A stretch of DNA of 64,000 nt from Runella sp. MFBS21 (GCF_029433105.1 NZ_JARNTW010000011.1:81990-145989); one strand, 5' to 3'; shown: positions 52,938 to 61,049, numbered from the stretch's first letter. A program made the numbers and translations. Notes: generated from the sequence alone by a model not told the origin.

Positions 52938-53750
52938 TTATTTGACTACGTATTTAGCAAAGCGTTGATAAAGAGGCGTTTTACTATTTTCGTGTTTGGG
53001 GTCATATTTACCAGTTACAATCGGAATGTACATTACACGACGACGCGACTTTTCACCTATAAAAGAGCTAGCCTCCACTCGATGCCATAAGTCACCGTCA
53101 TGAACGGTCAAATCCCCGGCTTCAATATCAAAACCCACTTCATTGATGTCAGGATTATGATCAATAAATTGTTTTTTACGGAATAAAGTCTGAAAAATGT
53201 TTTGTTTGTGAGTGCCAGGTAAAACTTTCAAGCCTCCATTTTTTTGTAAACAATCGTCAAGGTGGGTGCCGATGTTGAGCATTTTGTTGATTTTTTGACC
53301 TAAAAACAAATCACGAGGACTGTCTGTATGCCATCCCATAGAGGTAAATTTGCTGTTTTCATCTCTTACATAATGGTTAAAAACCAATCCATCTTTTTCG
53401 ATTTCTCCGATTCTTGCATTGCCCCCAAGTAGTTGAGTAAGGTTCTGAATACGAGAGTCTTGTAGATACTCGTGAAGCACTGAACTATACTGTGAAGTAA
53501 AGCAAAGCCGTTGTATCAAGCGGCTCCCATCTAAATCTTTGCCGAATTTTAGGGGAACTCCGTTGATTTTCTCAACATTCTTGGCCAGTAAAAATTCTTC
53601 GACTCGCTTGGCCTCACTCAAAAACAATTGCACAATGTCTTTCGGAATAAAGTTTTTGAAGTGAAGAAAACCGTTGTTATTAAAAAAAACAATTTGCTCT
53701 TGCGTAAGTGTATCACCTAAAGTGAACGAGGTTGCTTCAAAAGGTTTCAT
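52938..53750 (-). CDS. Phytanoyl-CoA dioxygenase family protein (Fe(II)/2-oxoglutarate oxygenase)
   Basis: The protein has 270 residues from ATG 53750 (MKPFEATSF); a TTG at 53777 extends the frame by nine codons and is less likely. The iron ligands are visible: H-x-D in MGWHTDSPRD and the distal His in TVHDGDLWHRVEASS, with 2-oxoglutarate-binding Arg probably in EKSRRRVMYIP. GGLKVLPGTHKQ is typical of the PhyH family. The substrate is unknown. It follows serine acetyltransferase by 95 bases on the same strand and precedes the SDR. Confidence 0.9.
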   Translation of the reverse strand: MKPFEATSFTLGDTLTQEQIVFFNNNGFLHFKNFIPKDIVQLFLSEAKRVEEFLLAKNVEKINGVPLKFGKDLDGSRLIQRLCFTSQYSSVLHEYLQDSRIQNLTQLLGGNARIGEIEKDGLVFNHYVRDENSKFTSMGWHTDSPRDLFLGQKINKMLNIGTHLDDCLQKNGGLKVLPGTHKQNIFQTLFRKKQFIDHNPDINEVGFDIEAGDLTVHDGDLWHRVEASSFIGEKSRRRVMYIPIVTGKYDPKHENSKTPLYQRFAKYVVK

Positions 53751-53845
53751 ATGATTGTATTGTTTAAAAGATACCAAATATACATATTAAATATACTAAA
53801 ATAGTGTGGTTTTATAATAAAAAGTGGAGCGAATTATGTCGGATT

Positions 53846-54688
53846 CTACTGCTTCACTTCTATTCTAAGCTGATGTGTGTTGAAAACATGGGAATTAGGG
53901 GCGACACTTTTAGTGAGAAAAACACTTCCTCCAATGATACTATTTTTGCCGATTACGGTCTTGCCTCCCAAAATAGTGGTACGGGCGTAGATAATTACAT
54001 TGTCTTCTACAGTAGGGTGTCTCTTAGTTTCGGCAAGTTCTTTGGCTACTTGCAAAGCTCCAAGTGTCACTCCTTGATAAATAGAAACATTGTTTCCAAT
54101 CACAGCCGTAGCTCCAATGACAATCCCTGTACTGTGGTCAATCATAAAAGGCACTCCAATTTGTGCTGCTGGATGAATATCCGTTCCTGTGTTGCGGTGG
54201 GCATATTCGCTCAATATACGAGGCAAAACAGGTACATCAAGCTCAGTAAGTCGATGGGCAACTCGATAAACTGCAATGGCATAAAACCCTGGATACGAAA
54301 CAATTACTTCGTGTATGCTTGTAGCCGCGGGATCAAATTCATAAATTTTGTTGGCATCTTGGCGGAGGTTATGGTAGATTGCTTCGAGCGATTCATAAAA
54401 AGACGACACAATCTCCTCAATCTTCCCAACTTCTAAATCTAAATAACTAAGTAATATGTTTTCAAGGTCGATTTGATTTTTCTTTAAGATACCAATATAG
54501 GTTTCTTTTTTGTGTAAACGATTGTTGGGAAACAAAAACTCAAAAAGGTCGTTTAGCCAAGCAATAGAGTTTTGTATCTTGGGGGTCGCTTCCCATTCGG
54601 CTTTATGGGTTTGATGGAGGATGTCAATGAAAGTCTGGTCGTTGTACATTGGGAAAACAGATTGAATTTGACGGCCAAAAAGGCACAT
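53846..54688 (-). CDS. cysE: Serine O-acetyltransferase
   Basis: The frame gives 280 residues; ATG at 54649 (MYNDQTFIDIL) is an alternative start giving 267. An N-terminal helical domain is followed by a left-handed beta-helix (about 185-270) with HRNTGTDIHPAAQIG, FMIDHSTGIVIGATAVIGNN, VSIYQGVTLGA and KRHPTVEDNVIIYARTTILGG. It makes O-acetylserine from serine and acetyl-CoA, the precursor of cysteine. It lies 22 bases after the encapsulated cysteine desulfurase gene. Serine acetyltransferase next to a family 2A encapsulin is a known genomic association, so it probably supplies cysteine for the compartment. Confidence 0.94.
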   Translation of the reverse strand: MCLFGRQIQSVFPMYNDQTFIDILHQTHKAEWEATPKIQNSIAWLNDLFEFLFPNNRLHKKETYIGILKKNQIDLENILLSYLDLEVGKIEEIVSSFYESLEAIYHNLRQDANKIYEFDPAATSIHEVIVSYPGFYAIAVYRVAHRLTELDVPVLPRILSEYAHRNTGTDIHPAAQIGVPFMIDHSTGIVIGATAVIGNNVSIYQGVTLGALQVAKELAETKRHPTVEDNVIIYARTTILGGKTVIGKNSIIGGSVFLTKSVAPNSHVFNTHQLRIEVKQ

Positions 54689-54710
54689 GATTGGCCGTCA
54701 AATAGGCGCT

Positions 54711-56696
54711 TTATTTTTTTACTCTGTAATGCTGCAAGCGATGTAAGGTAGAGACCAATAAATCTACATCTGCGCAAGTGTTATAAAATGCCAAGGATGG
54801 GCGCACGGTACTTTCAAGTCCAAATCGTCTTAAAATGGGCTGCGCACAGTGATGCCCTGTTCGCACGGCTATACCTTCTTTGTTGAGTGCTTGACCGACT
54901 TCATCATTAGTGTATCCATTGAGGGTAAAAGACAATACGCTTGCTTTGTCAGCAGCTGTTCCTACGAGTCGTATCCCCGAAACCTCCTTGAGAAGTTTGG
55001 TAGCATATACCAGAAGATAATGTTCGTATTGGTTGATGAGATCAATCCCAATCTTTGACACATAATCTAATGCCGCCCCCAATCCTACTGCATCTGCTAT
55101 GTTGCCAGTGCCAGCCTCAAACCGTGAAGGCGCATTATGGTATTGAGTATGTTCAAAAGTGACATCCTTAATCATATTGCCTCCTCCTTGCCAAGGTGCA
55201 GTCTCGTTGAGGATAGCTTCTTTTCCATAAAGTACTCCTATACCTGTAGGTCCAAAGATTTTATGTCCTGAAAATACAAACCAATCGGCATCAAGATACC
55301 GTACATCAACCCGCATGTGAGAGACTGATTGAGCACCATCTACTAGTACTTTTGCACCCGCTTGGTGAGCCAATTCAACGATTTGTTTGGCGGGGGTGAC
55401 TGTTCCTAAAGCGTTAGAAACTTGGGTAAATGAAACAAGCTTTGTTTTAGAGTTCAACAACTTTGTGTATTCATCAAGCAGGATTTGTCCATCGTCATCC
55501 ACTGGAATTACTCGCAGTTTTAAATTCTTTTTGGCCGCGAGTTGCTGCCAAGGAACGATGTTTGCGTGATGTTCAAGATGGCTGACTATTATCTCATCTC
55601 CCGATTGTAGGTTTTGTTCTCCCCAACTCTTAGCCACCAAGTTGATAGCCTCTGTTGCTCCTCTTACAAAAATGACCTCATTGGTAGAACTCGCATTCAA
55701 AAACTTCCGAACAGTTTCTCTGGCTTCTTCGTAGGCATCGGTAGCGCGAGCTGCCAATTCGTGAGCCGCTCTATGAATATTAGAATTTTCGTGTTCGTAA
55801 AAGTAGCTGATGCGTTCAATTACCTGCTTGGGTTTTTGGGTAGTAGCAGCATTGTCGAGCCACACTAAGGGGCGCCCATTGACACGCTCTTGTAAAATAG
55901 GGAAGTCTTTTTTGATTAAATTAACATCAAAAGGAGGACTTGCCACAATCGTACTTTGGCTACTTAAAGATTTCGTTTTTTCTCTAACAACAGGCAATGC
56001 CGCTGCTTCTTTCAAAAAATAGAAGGAAGATTCGGCGGGAGTATAAATGGGTAATTGAGGGTGAGTAGAAAATATACTAATGGAAGCTAAAGCTTCTGAT
56101 AAACCATTTTCATAGGGATAATCATTGGCAAAGGGCAAAGCCTCAAAAATGCTATTTTGGGGAGCAATAGAAGGCGAAATGCCACTTCCCGCCACAGATT
56201 GTGGTACTCTACCTTGCCCTGCAAAATGCGGATCGGGGAGGCTAGTCTGTGGGTTGTTGAGGTCTACGGCATTTCCTTGGTGGGCAGCCGAAGGCGAAAT
56301 ACCGCTTCCTGCTACCGACTGAGGTACTCTACCTTGTCCGGCAAAATGAGGGTCTGGAAGTGCAGGTTGGTTTTGCCCCACATCAAATAGTCTTTCAGCA
56401 TGAAGTGCAGAAGGTGACACTCCACTCCCTGCCACCGACTTGGGGATTTGTCCTCCTGCAAAATGAGGATCTGGTAAGCTAGTTTGTGGGTCTCCTAAGT
56501 TGAAAGGAGCTACTTGGCTTATTGCTTGCTCATAATTTTGGGAGGAAGGTTTTGGCGAGTGAAAGCCGGTGGGTGTCAATGTACTAGGTAAAGATTTAAA
56601 AAAATCATTAGCTAGCTTTTCGAGGCTACCCGTAAGGTCGTCCGAAGCAAAATCATTGCCCTTCGGAAAATCAAATGTATCAGTAATTGTACTCAT
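54711..56696 (-). CDS. SufS-type cysteine desulfurase with long N-terminal cargo-loading region (encapsulin cargo)
   Basis: The protein has 661 residues from ATG 56696 (MSTITDTFDF); the open frame reaches 56738. The catalytic part (about 256-661) is group II cysteine desulfurase, with VWLDNAATTQKP, PLP-binding Lys479 in FSGHKIFGPTG and catalytic Cys617 in VRTGHHCAQP. SufS alone is about 405 residues, so 255 are extra. This disordered part begins with SLEKLANDFFKSLPS (24-38), close to the LARLANEFFS-type motif of family 2A cargo. It then has three copies of LPDPHFAG..VPQSVAGSGISPS (74-96, 113-136, 153-176). Its start overlaps the encapsulin stop by 17 bases, so the two are translationally coupled. 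It moves sulfur from cysteine inside the shell. Confidence 0.96.
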   Translation of the reverse strand: MSTITDTFDFPKGNDFASDDLTGSLEKLANDFFKSLPSTLTPTGFHSPKPSSQNYEQAISQVAPFNLGDPQTSLPDPHFAGGQIPKSVAGSGVSPSALHAERLFDVGQNQPALPDPHFAGQGRVPQSVAGSGISPSAAHQGNAVDLNNPQTSLPDPHFAGQGRVPQSVAGSGISPSIAPQNSIFEALPFANDYPYENGLSEALASISIFSTHPQLPIYTPAESSFYFLKEAAALPVVREKTKSLSSQSTIVASPPFDVNLIKKDFPILQERVNGRPLVWLDNAATTQKPKQVIERISYFYEHENSNIHRAAHELAARATDAYEEARETVRKFLNASSTNEVIFVRGATEAINLVAKSWGEQNLQSGDEIIVSHLEHHANIVPWQQLAAKKNLKLRVIPVDDDGQILLDEYTKLLNSKTKLVSFTQVSNALGTVTPAKQIVELAHQAGAKVLVDGAQSVSHMRVDVRYLDADWFVFSGHKIFGPTGIGVLYGKEAILNETAPWQGGGNMIKDVTFEHTQYHNAPSRFEAGTGNIADAVGLGAALDYVSKIGIDLINQYEHYLLVYATKLLKEVSGIRLVGTAADKASVLSFTLNGYTNDEVGQALNKEGIAVRTGHHCAQPILRRFGLESTVRPSLAFYNTCADVDLLVSTLHRLQHYRVKK

Positions 56697-57600
56697 GATA
56701 TTTTCCAATTTCGACATCATCCAATACCGCAATGGCATCGTCTACCAATACAGCCAACGAGCAATACAACGAAATCAAGTAAGAAGCAATCGCTTTCTCA
56801 TTGATACCCATAAACCGAACCGATAAACCGGGGGATTGTTCGCCTGGAAGTCCAGGCTGATAGAGACCTACTACGCCCTGACGGCTTTCGCCTGTCCGGA
56901 GCAATAGAATTTTGGACTTTCCATTTTCAATAGGAACCTTATCGGAGGGAATAAGCGGCAAACCTCGCCATGTGATAAACTGCGATCCAAACAATGAAAT
57001 AGTTGGTGGCGGAACACCACGGCGGGTACATTCACGTCCAAAAGCCGCAATAGCCAAAGGGTGAAGCAAGAAAAACCCCGGTTCTTTCCACACTTTTGTG
57101 ATGAGCTCATCTAGATCATCGGGAGTAGGTGCTCCAGTACGGGTTTTGATACGCTGTGAGGGGGCGATACTGTGTAAAAGCCCATATTCTTTGTTGTTAA
57201 TCAATTCACTTTCTTGACGCTCTTTGATTGTCTCAATTGTCAGACGTAGCTGCTCACTGATTTGATTGTAAGGTTTGCTATACAAGTCGGATACGCGGGT
57301 ATGCACATCCAATACCGTATTGACCGCACTCAGGTTGTATTCTCTTGGGTTTTCGATATAGTCTACAAAGGTTTGAGGTAGAGGTCTTTCGTCGCGATTT
57401 GAGCAATCTACTTCAACACTACTTGCATCTTTGACTTTGTTGAGGCGATATACCCCAGATTCAACAGGAATCCAATTGAGCAGGTGAGTCAACCAACGTG
57501 GAGTGATGGTCGACATCTGTGGGACTGTACGGGTTGCGATTGCTAATTGTCTAGCTGCGACATCCCCAAGGGCAGTTTGTTTTTTGTTTAATTCAGACAT
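56680..57600 (-). CDS. srpI: Family 2A encapsulin nanocompartment shell protein (SrpI type)
   Basis: The protein has 306 residues and is recognisably close to SrpI of Synechococcus elongatus along its length: ALGDVAARQLAIATRTVPQM, TITPRWLTHLLNWIPVESG, NPREYNLSAVNTVLDVHTRV, LLHSIAPSQRIKTRTGAPTP, HPLAIAAFGRECTRRGVPPP and SLYCSLAVLVDDAIAVLDDV. SrpI-type proteins have the HK97 phage capsid fold, assemble into 60-subunit shells and enclose a cysteine desulfurase. The cargo gene follows with a 17-base overlap. In related systems the compartment stores elemental sulfur. Older annotations sometimes call this family Crp/Fnr-like by mistake; no cNMP-binding or HTH domain is visible here. Confidence 0.96.
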   Translation of the reverse strand: MSELNKKQTALGDVAARQLAIATRTVPQMSTITPRWLTHLLNWIPVESGVYRLNKVKDASSVEVDCSNRDERPLPQTFVDYIENPREYNLSAVNTVLDVHTRVSDLYSKPYNQISEQLRLTIETIKERQESELINNKEYGLLHSIAPSQRIKTRTGAPTPDDLDELITKVWKEPGFFLLHPLAIAAFGRECTRRGVPPPTISLFGSQFITWRGLPLIPSDKVPIENGKSKILLLRTGESRQGVVGLYQPGLPGEQSPGLSVRFMGINEKAIASYLISLYCSLAVLVDDAIAVLDDVEIGKYHEYNY

Positions 57601-57962
57601 TAGTTGGAAAGTTGTTTTTAAAATATATAGTACATTGATTATATATACTAAAATTAAAGCAAATATTTTCTTCGTAAGAAGAATATGCGATGCAAACTTA
57701 ATCTATTTATTCTATATTCAAACAAATTTATTATTTTTTATTTTTGCGGTCTTCAATTAGCTGAGTAGTTTCTTTTATGATTGCCAAGTGGTTTGCTTGG
57801 AAAAAGAAAGAATAAAAATCTATTTAAAAAAAAAGTAAAAAAAAATTTGGAACATTCGAGATTTTAATGAAACCTTTGCACTGGAATTAAGTCAGTAGAT
57901 AAAAAAGAGTATTTGTTTAAAAAGGTCTGTTGGTAATAACCACCGCTACCCACTGACCCAAA
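57601..57962. other. Divergent promoter region of encapsulin and riboswitch transcripts
   Basis: About 360 very AT-rich bases between the encapsulin start and the SAM aptamer. ATATACTAAAAT at 57643-57654 recurs before the PhyH gene (53791) and, as a close variant, before the gene at 58956 (58913). No gene seen. Confidence 0.5.
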
Positions 57963-58058
57963 AGATTTATGAAGAGTGAAGGGAGAGATAGGCTCTATGA
58001 ACTTCCAGCAACCTGCAAACCACCTGTAAGGTGCTCCAGCCTAATGTATGATAAATCT
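57963..58058 (+). promoter_or_regulatory. SAM-I (S-box) riboswitch aptamer
   Basis: The conserved S-box core is present in order: AGAG, GAAGGGAGAGATAGGCTC, TATGAACTTCCAGCAACC and AAGGTGCT. The closing P1 stem is perfect: AGATTTAT (57963-57970) with ATAAATCT (58051-58058). P2 pairs GAAG with CTTC. It reads on the plus strand, toward the yceI-like gene 160 bases downstream, and divergently from the encapsulin operon. Such RNAs normally turn off methionine and cysteine genes when S-adenosylmethionine is plentiful. Confidence 0.85.
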
Positions 58059-58143
58059 AGAAACCCAGTTTTGTAATTTGACTTTTCGGTTGATTGCCTC
58101 TTTCAAGAAATAATCTTAGGTTGAGTCTTTCATCTTTTAACGT

Positions 58144-58163
58144 AAAGCTTGTTTAAGCTTTTT
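58144..58163 (+). terminator. Hairpin with T run after the SAM riboswitch (candidate expression platform)
   Basis: AAAGCTT pairs with AAGCTTT around GTTT and is followed by two more T residues. It stands between the aptamer and the yceI-like gene, about 85 bases from P1. It is short, so attenuation is only a candidate mechanism. Confidence 0.5.
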
Positions 58164-58217
58164 GTATTTGCTTTAAGTATATATATATTATAGTTTTTGT
58201 ATTTTAAATTTAAAACC

Positions 58218-58844
58218 ATGAAAAAAACAGCATCGTTTGTATTTGCAATCTTTGCAACAGTAGGCTTAGCGATAGCAGGTCCCAGCAAAGGAGAAACTTC
58301 CTTTAGGGTTGACAATCAGAAAAGTAAATTGGTATGGGTTGGCAAAAAAGTGACAGGAGAGCATTCGGGGACTGTACCGTTCAGTAATGGAACTTTGATT
58401 TGGGCCAACAATAGGCTAAAAGGAGGTAGTTTTGAAATAAATGTAAAAGAGTTGACGGTTACCGACATAACCGATGCTTCTTACAATGCCAAGTTGGTTG
58501 AACATTTGAAAAACGATGACTTCTTTGCGGTTGACAAATTTCCAAAAGCTAGTTTCTCCATATCGTCTGTAACACCCAAAGGAGGGGATAGCTACGAAAT
58601 CTTGGGAAAACTTACCATCAAAGGAATCACTCACGAGGTAAAATTCCCGGCTGAAGTAAAAGCGGAGAAAGGCCAACTTACAGCAAAAGCAAATATTCCT
58701 GTAGATAGAACTAAATATAATATCAAGTTTCGCTCTACAAATTTCTTTGAAAACCTTGGTGACAAGGCCATTGATAACGATTTTCGGTTAGATGTCAATT
58801 TGGTAGCTAATGCGGCACATGAAGCTGCCAAAACTGGAAAGTGA
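58218..58844 (+). CDS. YceI-family periplasmic lipid/isoprenoid-binding-like protein
   Basis: The protein has 208 residues from ATG 58218, which starts the signal peptide MKKTASFVFAIFATVGLAIAG; the frame is open from 58197. YceI beta-barrel (lipocalin-like) features are KSKLVWVGKKVTGEHSGTVPF, GGSFEINVKELTV, LKNDDFFAVDKFPKASFSI, LTIKGITHEVKFP and PVDRTKYNIKF. Members bind polyisoprenoids or other hydrophobic ligands. It is the first gene behind a SAM riboswitch, which is unusual for this family. A terminator follows at once, so the riboswitch may control this gene alone. Confidence 0.92.
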   Translation: MKKTASFVFAIFATVGLAIAGPSKGETSFRVDNQKSKLVWVGKKVTGEHSGTVPFSNGTLIWANNRLKGGSFEINVKELTVTDITDASYNAKLVEHLKNDDFFAVDKFPKASFSISSVTPKGGDSYEILGKLTIKGITHEVKFPAEVKAEKGQLTAKANIPVDRTKYNIKFRSTNFFENLGDKAIDNDFRLDVNLVANAAHEAAKTGK

Positions 58845-58853
58845 TGGATGAGA

Positions 58854-58888
58854 TACCGTCGGGCTTCTAGCTTGACGGTACTTTTTTT
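58854..58888 (+). terminator. Intrinsic terminator after the yceI-like gene
   Basis: TACCGTC pairs with GACGGTA around 13 bases and is followed by C and seven T residues, 10 bases after the stop. Confidence 0.85.
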
Positions 58889-58955
58889 GATGTACTACTA
58901 TATATAATCTATAGTTACTAAAATAATGATATGAGCTATTTAAACAAAAAAGACC

Positions 58956-59297
58956 ATGAGCAAAGAAAAAACAAAATTTAGGATTTTTAAGGAAACACTA
59001 AACGACAAAACAGAAAAATTCTATCCGCAAGTCTTTGATTTTGACAGAAATGGATGGATGTTTCTCTACGAAGGAGAGGGAGGTTTACTTATACAATCGT
59101 CCGTAAAACTTCATCATTTTGTGAGCTTAGAAGAGGCTACTAAAGCCCTAAAAAATTACCTTGAGCAAAAACATAGGCAATGGCTTGACCAAGTTCAGAG
59201 TTCGGAATATATAGAACTCGGTGAGGATTTTTTTGAAAATCCATTAAAGAAAATAAACTCTTTCGAAGGGCATCAAACTCATATCAAAATTGCCTAA
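58956..59297 (+). CDS. Small cytoplasmic protein of unknown function
   Basis: The protein has 113 residues and no signal peptide. It is rich in Lys, Glu and aromatics (KFYPQVFDFDRNGWMFLYEG, SLEEATKALKNYLEQKHRQW). It has the look of a small alpha/beta fold, but I recognise no family. A close variant of the ACTAAAAT motif of the encapsulin and PhyH promoters lies 32 bases upstream. It sits between the yceI-like gene and the second cysteine desulfurase. A role with the sulfur genes is only suggested by position. Confidence 0.7.
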   Translation: MSKEKTKFRIFKETLNDKTEKFYPQVFDFDRNGWMFLYEGEGGLLIQSSVKLHHFVSLEEATKALKNYLEQKHRQWLDQVQSSEYIELGEDFFENPLKKINSFEGHQTHIKIA

Positions 59298-59333
59298 TGG
59301 TATCATAATTTGCTATTATTCCATGATTCAGAA

Positions 59334-59441
59334 CGTCGTTATCCAAAAAAATACTAGATAAGTGTTTATGCAAAATTAAACTTTCCAAGTTAAAGGTATA
59401 GACATAAAACTTGGGAAGCCTAATGTTGACGGATAACGACG
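59334..59441 (+). promoter_or_regulatory. Structured leader before the second cysteine desulfurase
   Basis: Perfect inverted arms CGTCGTTATCC (59334-59344) and GGATAACGACG (59431-59441) enclose a second stem, CTTTCCAAGTT (about 59380-59391) with AACTTGGGAAG (about 59407-59418, one G-U). The outer stem closes 17 bases before the start codon. It would fold as a nested hairpin in the mRNA leader and could regulate translation. I do not recognise the RNA. Confidence 0.5.
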
Positions 59442-59458
59442 AAAAATACTAACAGCGC

Positions 59459-60631
59459 ATGAATGTATACTGCGATAATGCCGCTACAACAGCCCTTGAC
59501 AGAGATGTTTTGGAAGCAATGATGCCTTATTTGACTCGTTATTACGGCAATCCGTCGTCGAGTCATTTTTATGGACAAACTGTCAGAGAGGCTATTTATA
59601 AAGCCCGCGAAACAGTCGCCAATCATCTGAACGTGACCCCTGGGCAGACGTTTTTTACTTCAGGTGCTACCGAAGCACTTAACATCATCTTGTCTGGAGC
59701 GATAGAGACATTTGGTGTTCAGCATGTCATAACAAGCCCTATTGAACATAAGGCGGTATTGGAACCCTTGAATCAATTGGTCAAGGCAAAGAAAATAACA
59801 TTGAGTTTGGTAAATATAGATGAAAAAGGAAACATAGATTTTAATCATCTTGAGCGGTTATTGCGATTGCCTCTGAAGAGCTTAGTTAGTTTGGCACATG
59901 GCAACAATGAAATCGGGAATTTAAATGATTTGACACATATCGGAGCGTTGAGTCAGGCATTTAAAGCCCTTTTTTTAGCTGATACTACCCAAACAATCGG
60001 CAAATTACCCATTGATCTACAAACGATTCCGGTGGATTTTGTCGTTGGGTCAGCTCACAAATTTCATGGGCCCAAAGGGGTGGGATTTGCTTATATTCGT
60101 AATCCAAGAGGATTTAAAGCCTTGACTTTTGGAGGAGCTCAGGAAAGCGGGATTCGTCCCGGCACCGAAAATACCCCCAACATCATCGGAATGGCCAAAG
60201 CACTGGAAATTTCGTATAGAGATTTGAGAATCAATCAAAAGCATATTGCATTTGTCAAAAACCGTTTAATAGCGCGTTTACCAAGTACCGTTATGGGCGA
60301 TATAAAATTTAATGGAGAAAGTGATTCCCTTGAAAAAAGCTTATATACTATACTCAATGTTGCATTTCCAAACTTAAATTCTTCGGAGTCATTGGTTAGC
60401 CAATTGAATCTTTATGGGGTAGCAGTATCGGGTGGAAGTGCCTGCTCTAATTTACATACTTCACATTCGCACGTGTTGACAGCTCTTCAAACGAATCTTG
60501 AGCTAGAAAATGTAAGGTTTTCCTTTAGTAAGTACAACACTCCTGCTGACGTAGATTATATACTACAAAGCCTTAAAAATATATATCAAAATGATCGACA
60601 GGTGGCAGCCAAATCGCTGGTTCATGCCTGA
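59459..60631 (+). CDS. Cysteine desulfurase (IscS/NifS-like, group I)
   Basis: The protein has 390 residues. MNVYCDNAATTALDRDVLEAM begins directly with the conserved N-terminus. Further landmarks are YGNPSSSHFYGQ, FTSGATEALNIIL, PLP-binding Lys in VGSAHKFHGPKGVGF, GGAQESGIRPGTENTPNIIGMA and the catalytic Cys in SGGSACSNL. It releases sulfur from cysteine as a persulfide, for Fe-S clusters, tRNA thiolation or storage. Unlike the desulfurase at 54.7-56.7 kb it has no cargo-loading extension, so it should work outside the shell. No iscU or iscA lies beside it. Confidence 0.94.
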   Translation: MNVYCDNAATTALDRDVLEAMMPYLTRYYGNPSSSHFYGQTVREAIYKARETVANHLNVTPGQTFFTSGATEALNIILSGAIETFGVQHVITSPIEHKAVLEPLNQLVKAKKITLSLVNIDEKGNIDFNHLERLLRLPLKSLVSLAHGNNEIGNLNDLTHIGALSQAFKALFLADTTQTIGKLPIDLQTIPVDFVVGSAHKFHGPKGVGFAYIRNPRGFKALTFGGAQESGIRPGTENTPNIIGMAKALEISYRDLRINQKHIAFVKNRLIARLPSTVMGDIKFNGESDSLEKSLYTILNVAFPNLNSSESLVSQLNLYGVAVSGGSACSNLHTSHSHVLTALQTNLELENVRFSFSKYNTPADVDYILQSLKNIYQNDRQVAAKSLVHA

Positions 60632-60689
60632 GGTTCATAATTATAAGGAAACTGTATACTGACGTATATTGGTGGGTTGAATAAAATCG

Positions 60690-60720
60690 AAATCCCGACA
60701 TCATTGATGTCGGGATTTTT
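60690..60720 (+). terminator. Intrinsic terminator after the second cysteine desulfurase
   Basis: AAATCCCGACATCA and TGATGTCGGGATTT form a near-continuous palindrome followed by TT, 58 bases after the stop. Confidence 0.85.
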
Positions 60721-60773
60721 ATTAAGAATATTTATAAATTAGAGTAAAGAAGAAACGTTTTTGGTAGTGGTTT

Positions 60774-61000
60774 TTAGGTAACTATTTTATAGTTATTGTA
60801 TCGAATAATAAAGAGCCTAATTACGAGTTCATTGAAAAAGTCTAATTTTGAAAAAGATAAGGTTTTACGAGTCAGTCTTCCGACCCATTGCCGAATGGTA
60901 TTGTTCCAACGTTCCATGTGATTGGTTTGCCCACTGTCTTTACCTACAAGCTGGTGTTGCTGAGTTTGCTCAAAGATGTAGTTATAGGCTGCCCAAAATC
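60774..61000 (-). pseudogene. IS1-family transposase, C-terminal fragment
   Basis: The minus-strand frame gives AAYNYIFEQTQQHQLVGKDS, GQTNHMERWNNTIRQWVGRL and TRKTLSFSKLDFFNELVIRL, the C-terminal DDE/E region of IS1 transposases (family pattern GKxSGxTxxxERxNNxxRQ). One T is missing in GATTTTGGG near 61000, which breaks the GDFWAAY junction. It ends at a TAA at 60774. Confidence 0.8.
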
Positions 61001-61049
61001 ACCGCATCGGCCTTTAGATTTGTGTGATATAAAAATTCCAAGATAATCA

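Noticed and set aside
53804..54436. A 210-codon plus-strand open frame over the serine acetyltransferase gene
   Set aside because: It is antisense to a clear hexapeptide-repeat acyltransferase and shows no domain or secretion signal of its own.
56680..57600. Crp/Fnr-type regulator for the gene before the cysteine desulfurase
   Set aside because: Such a label is sometimes given to this family, but the sequence lacks cNMP-binding and HTH motifs and matches SrpI throughout.
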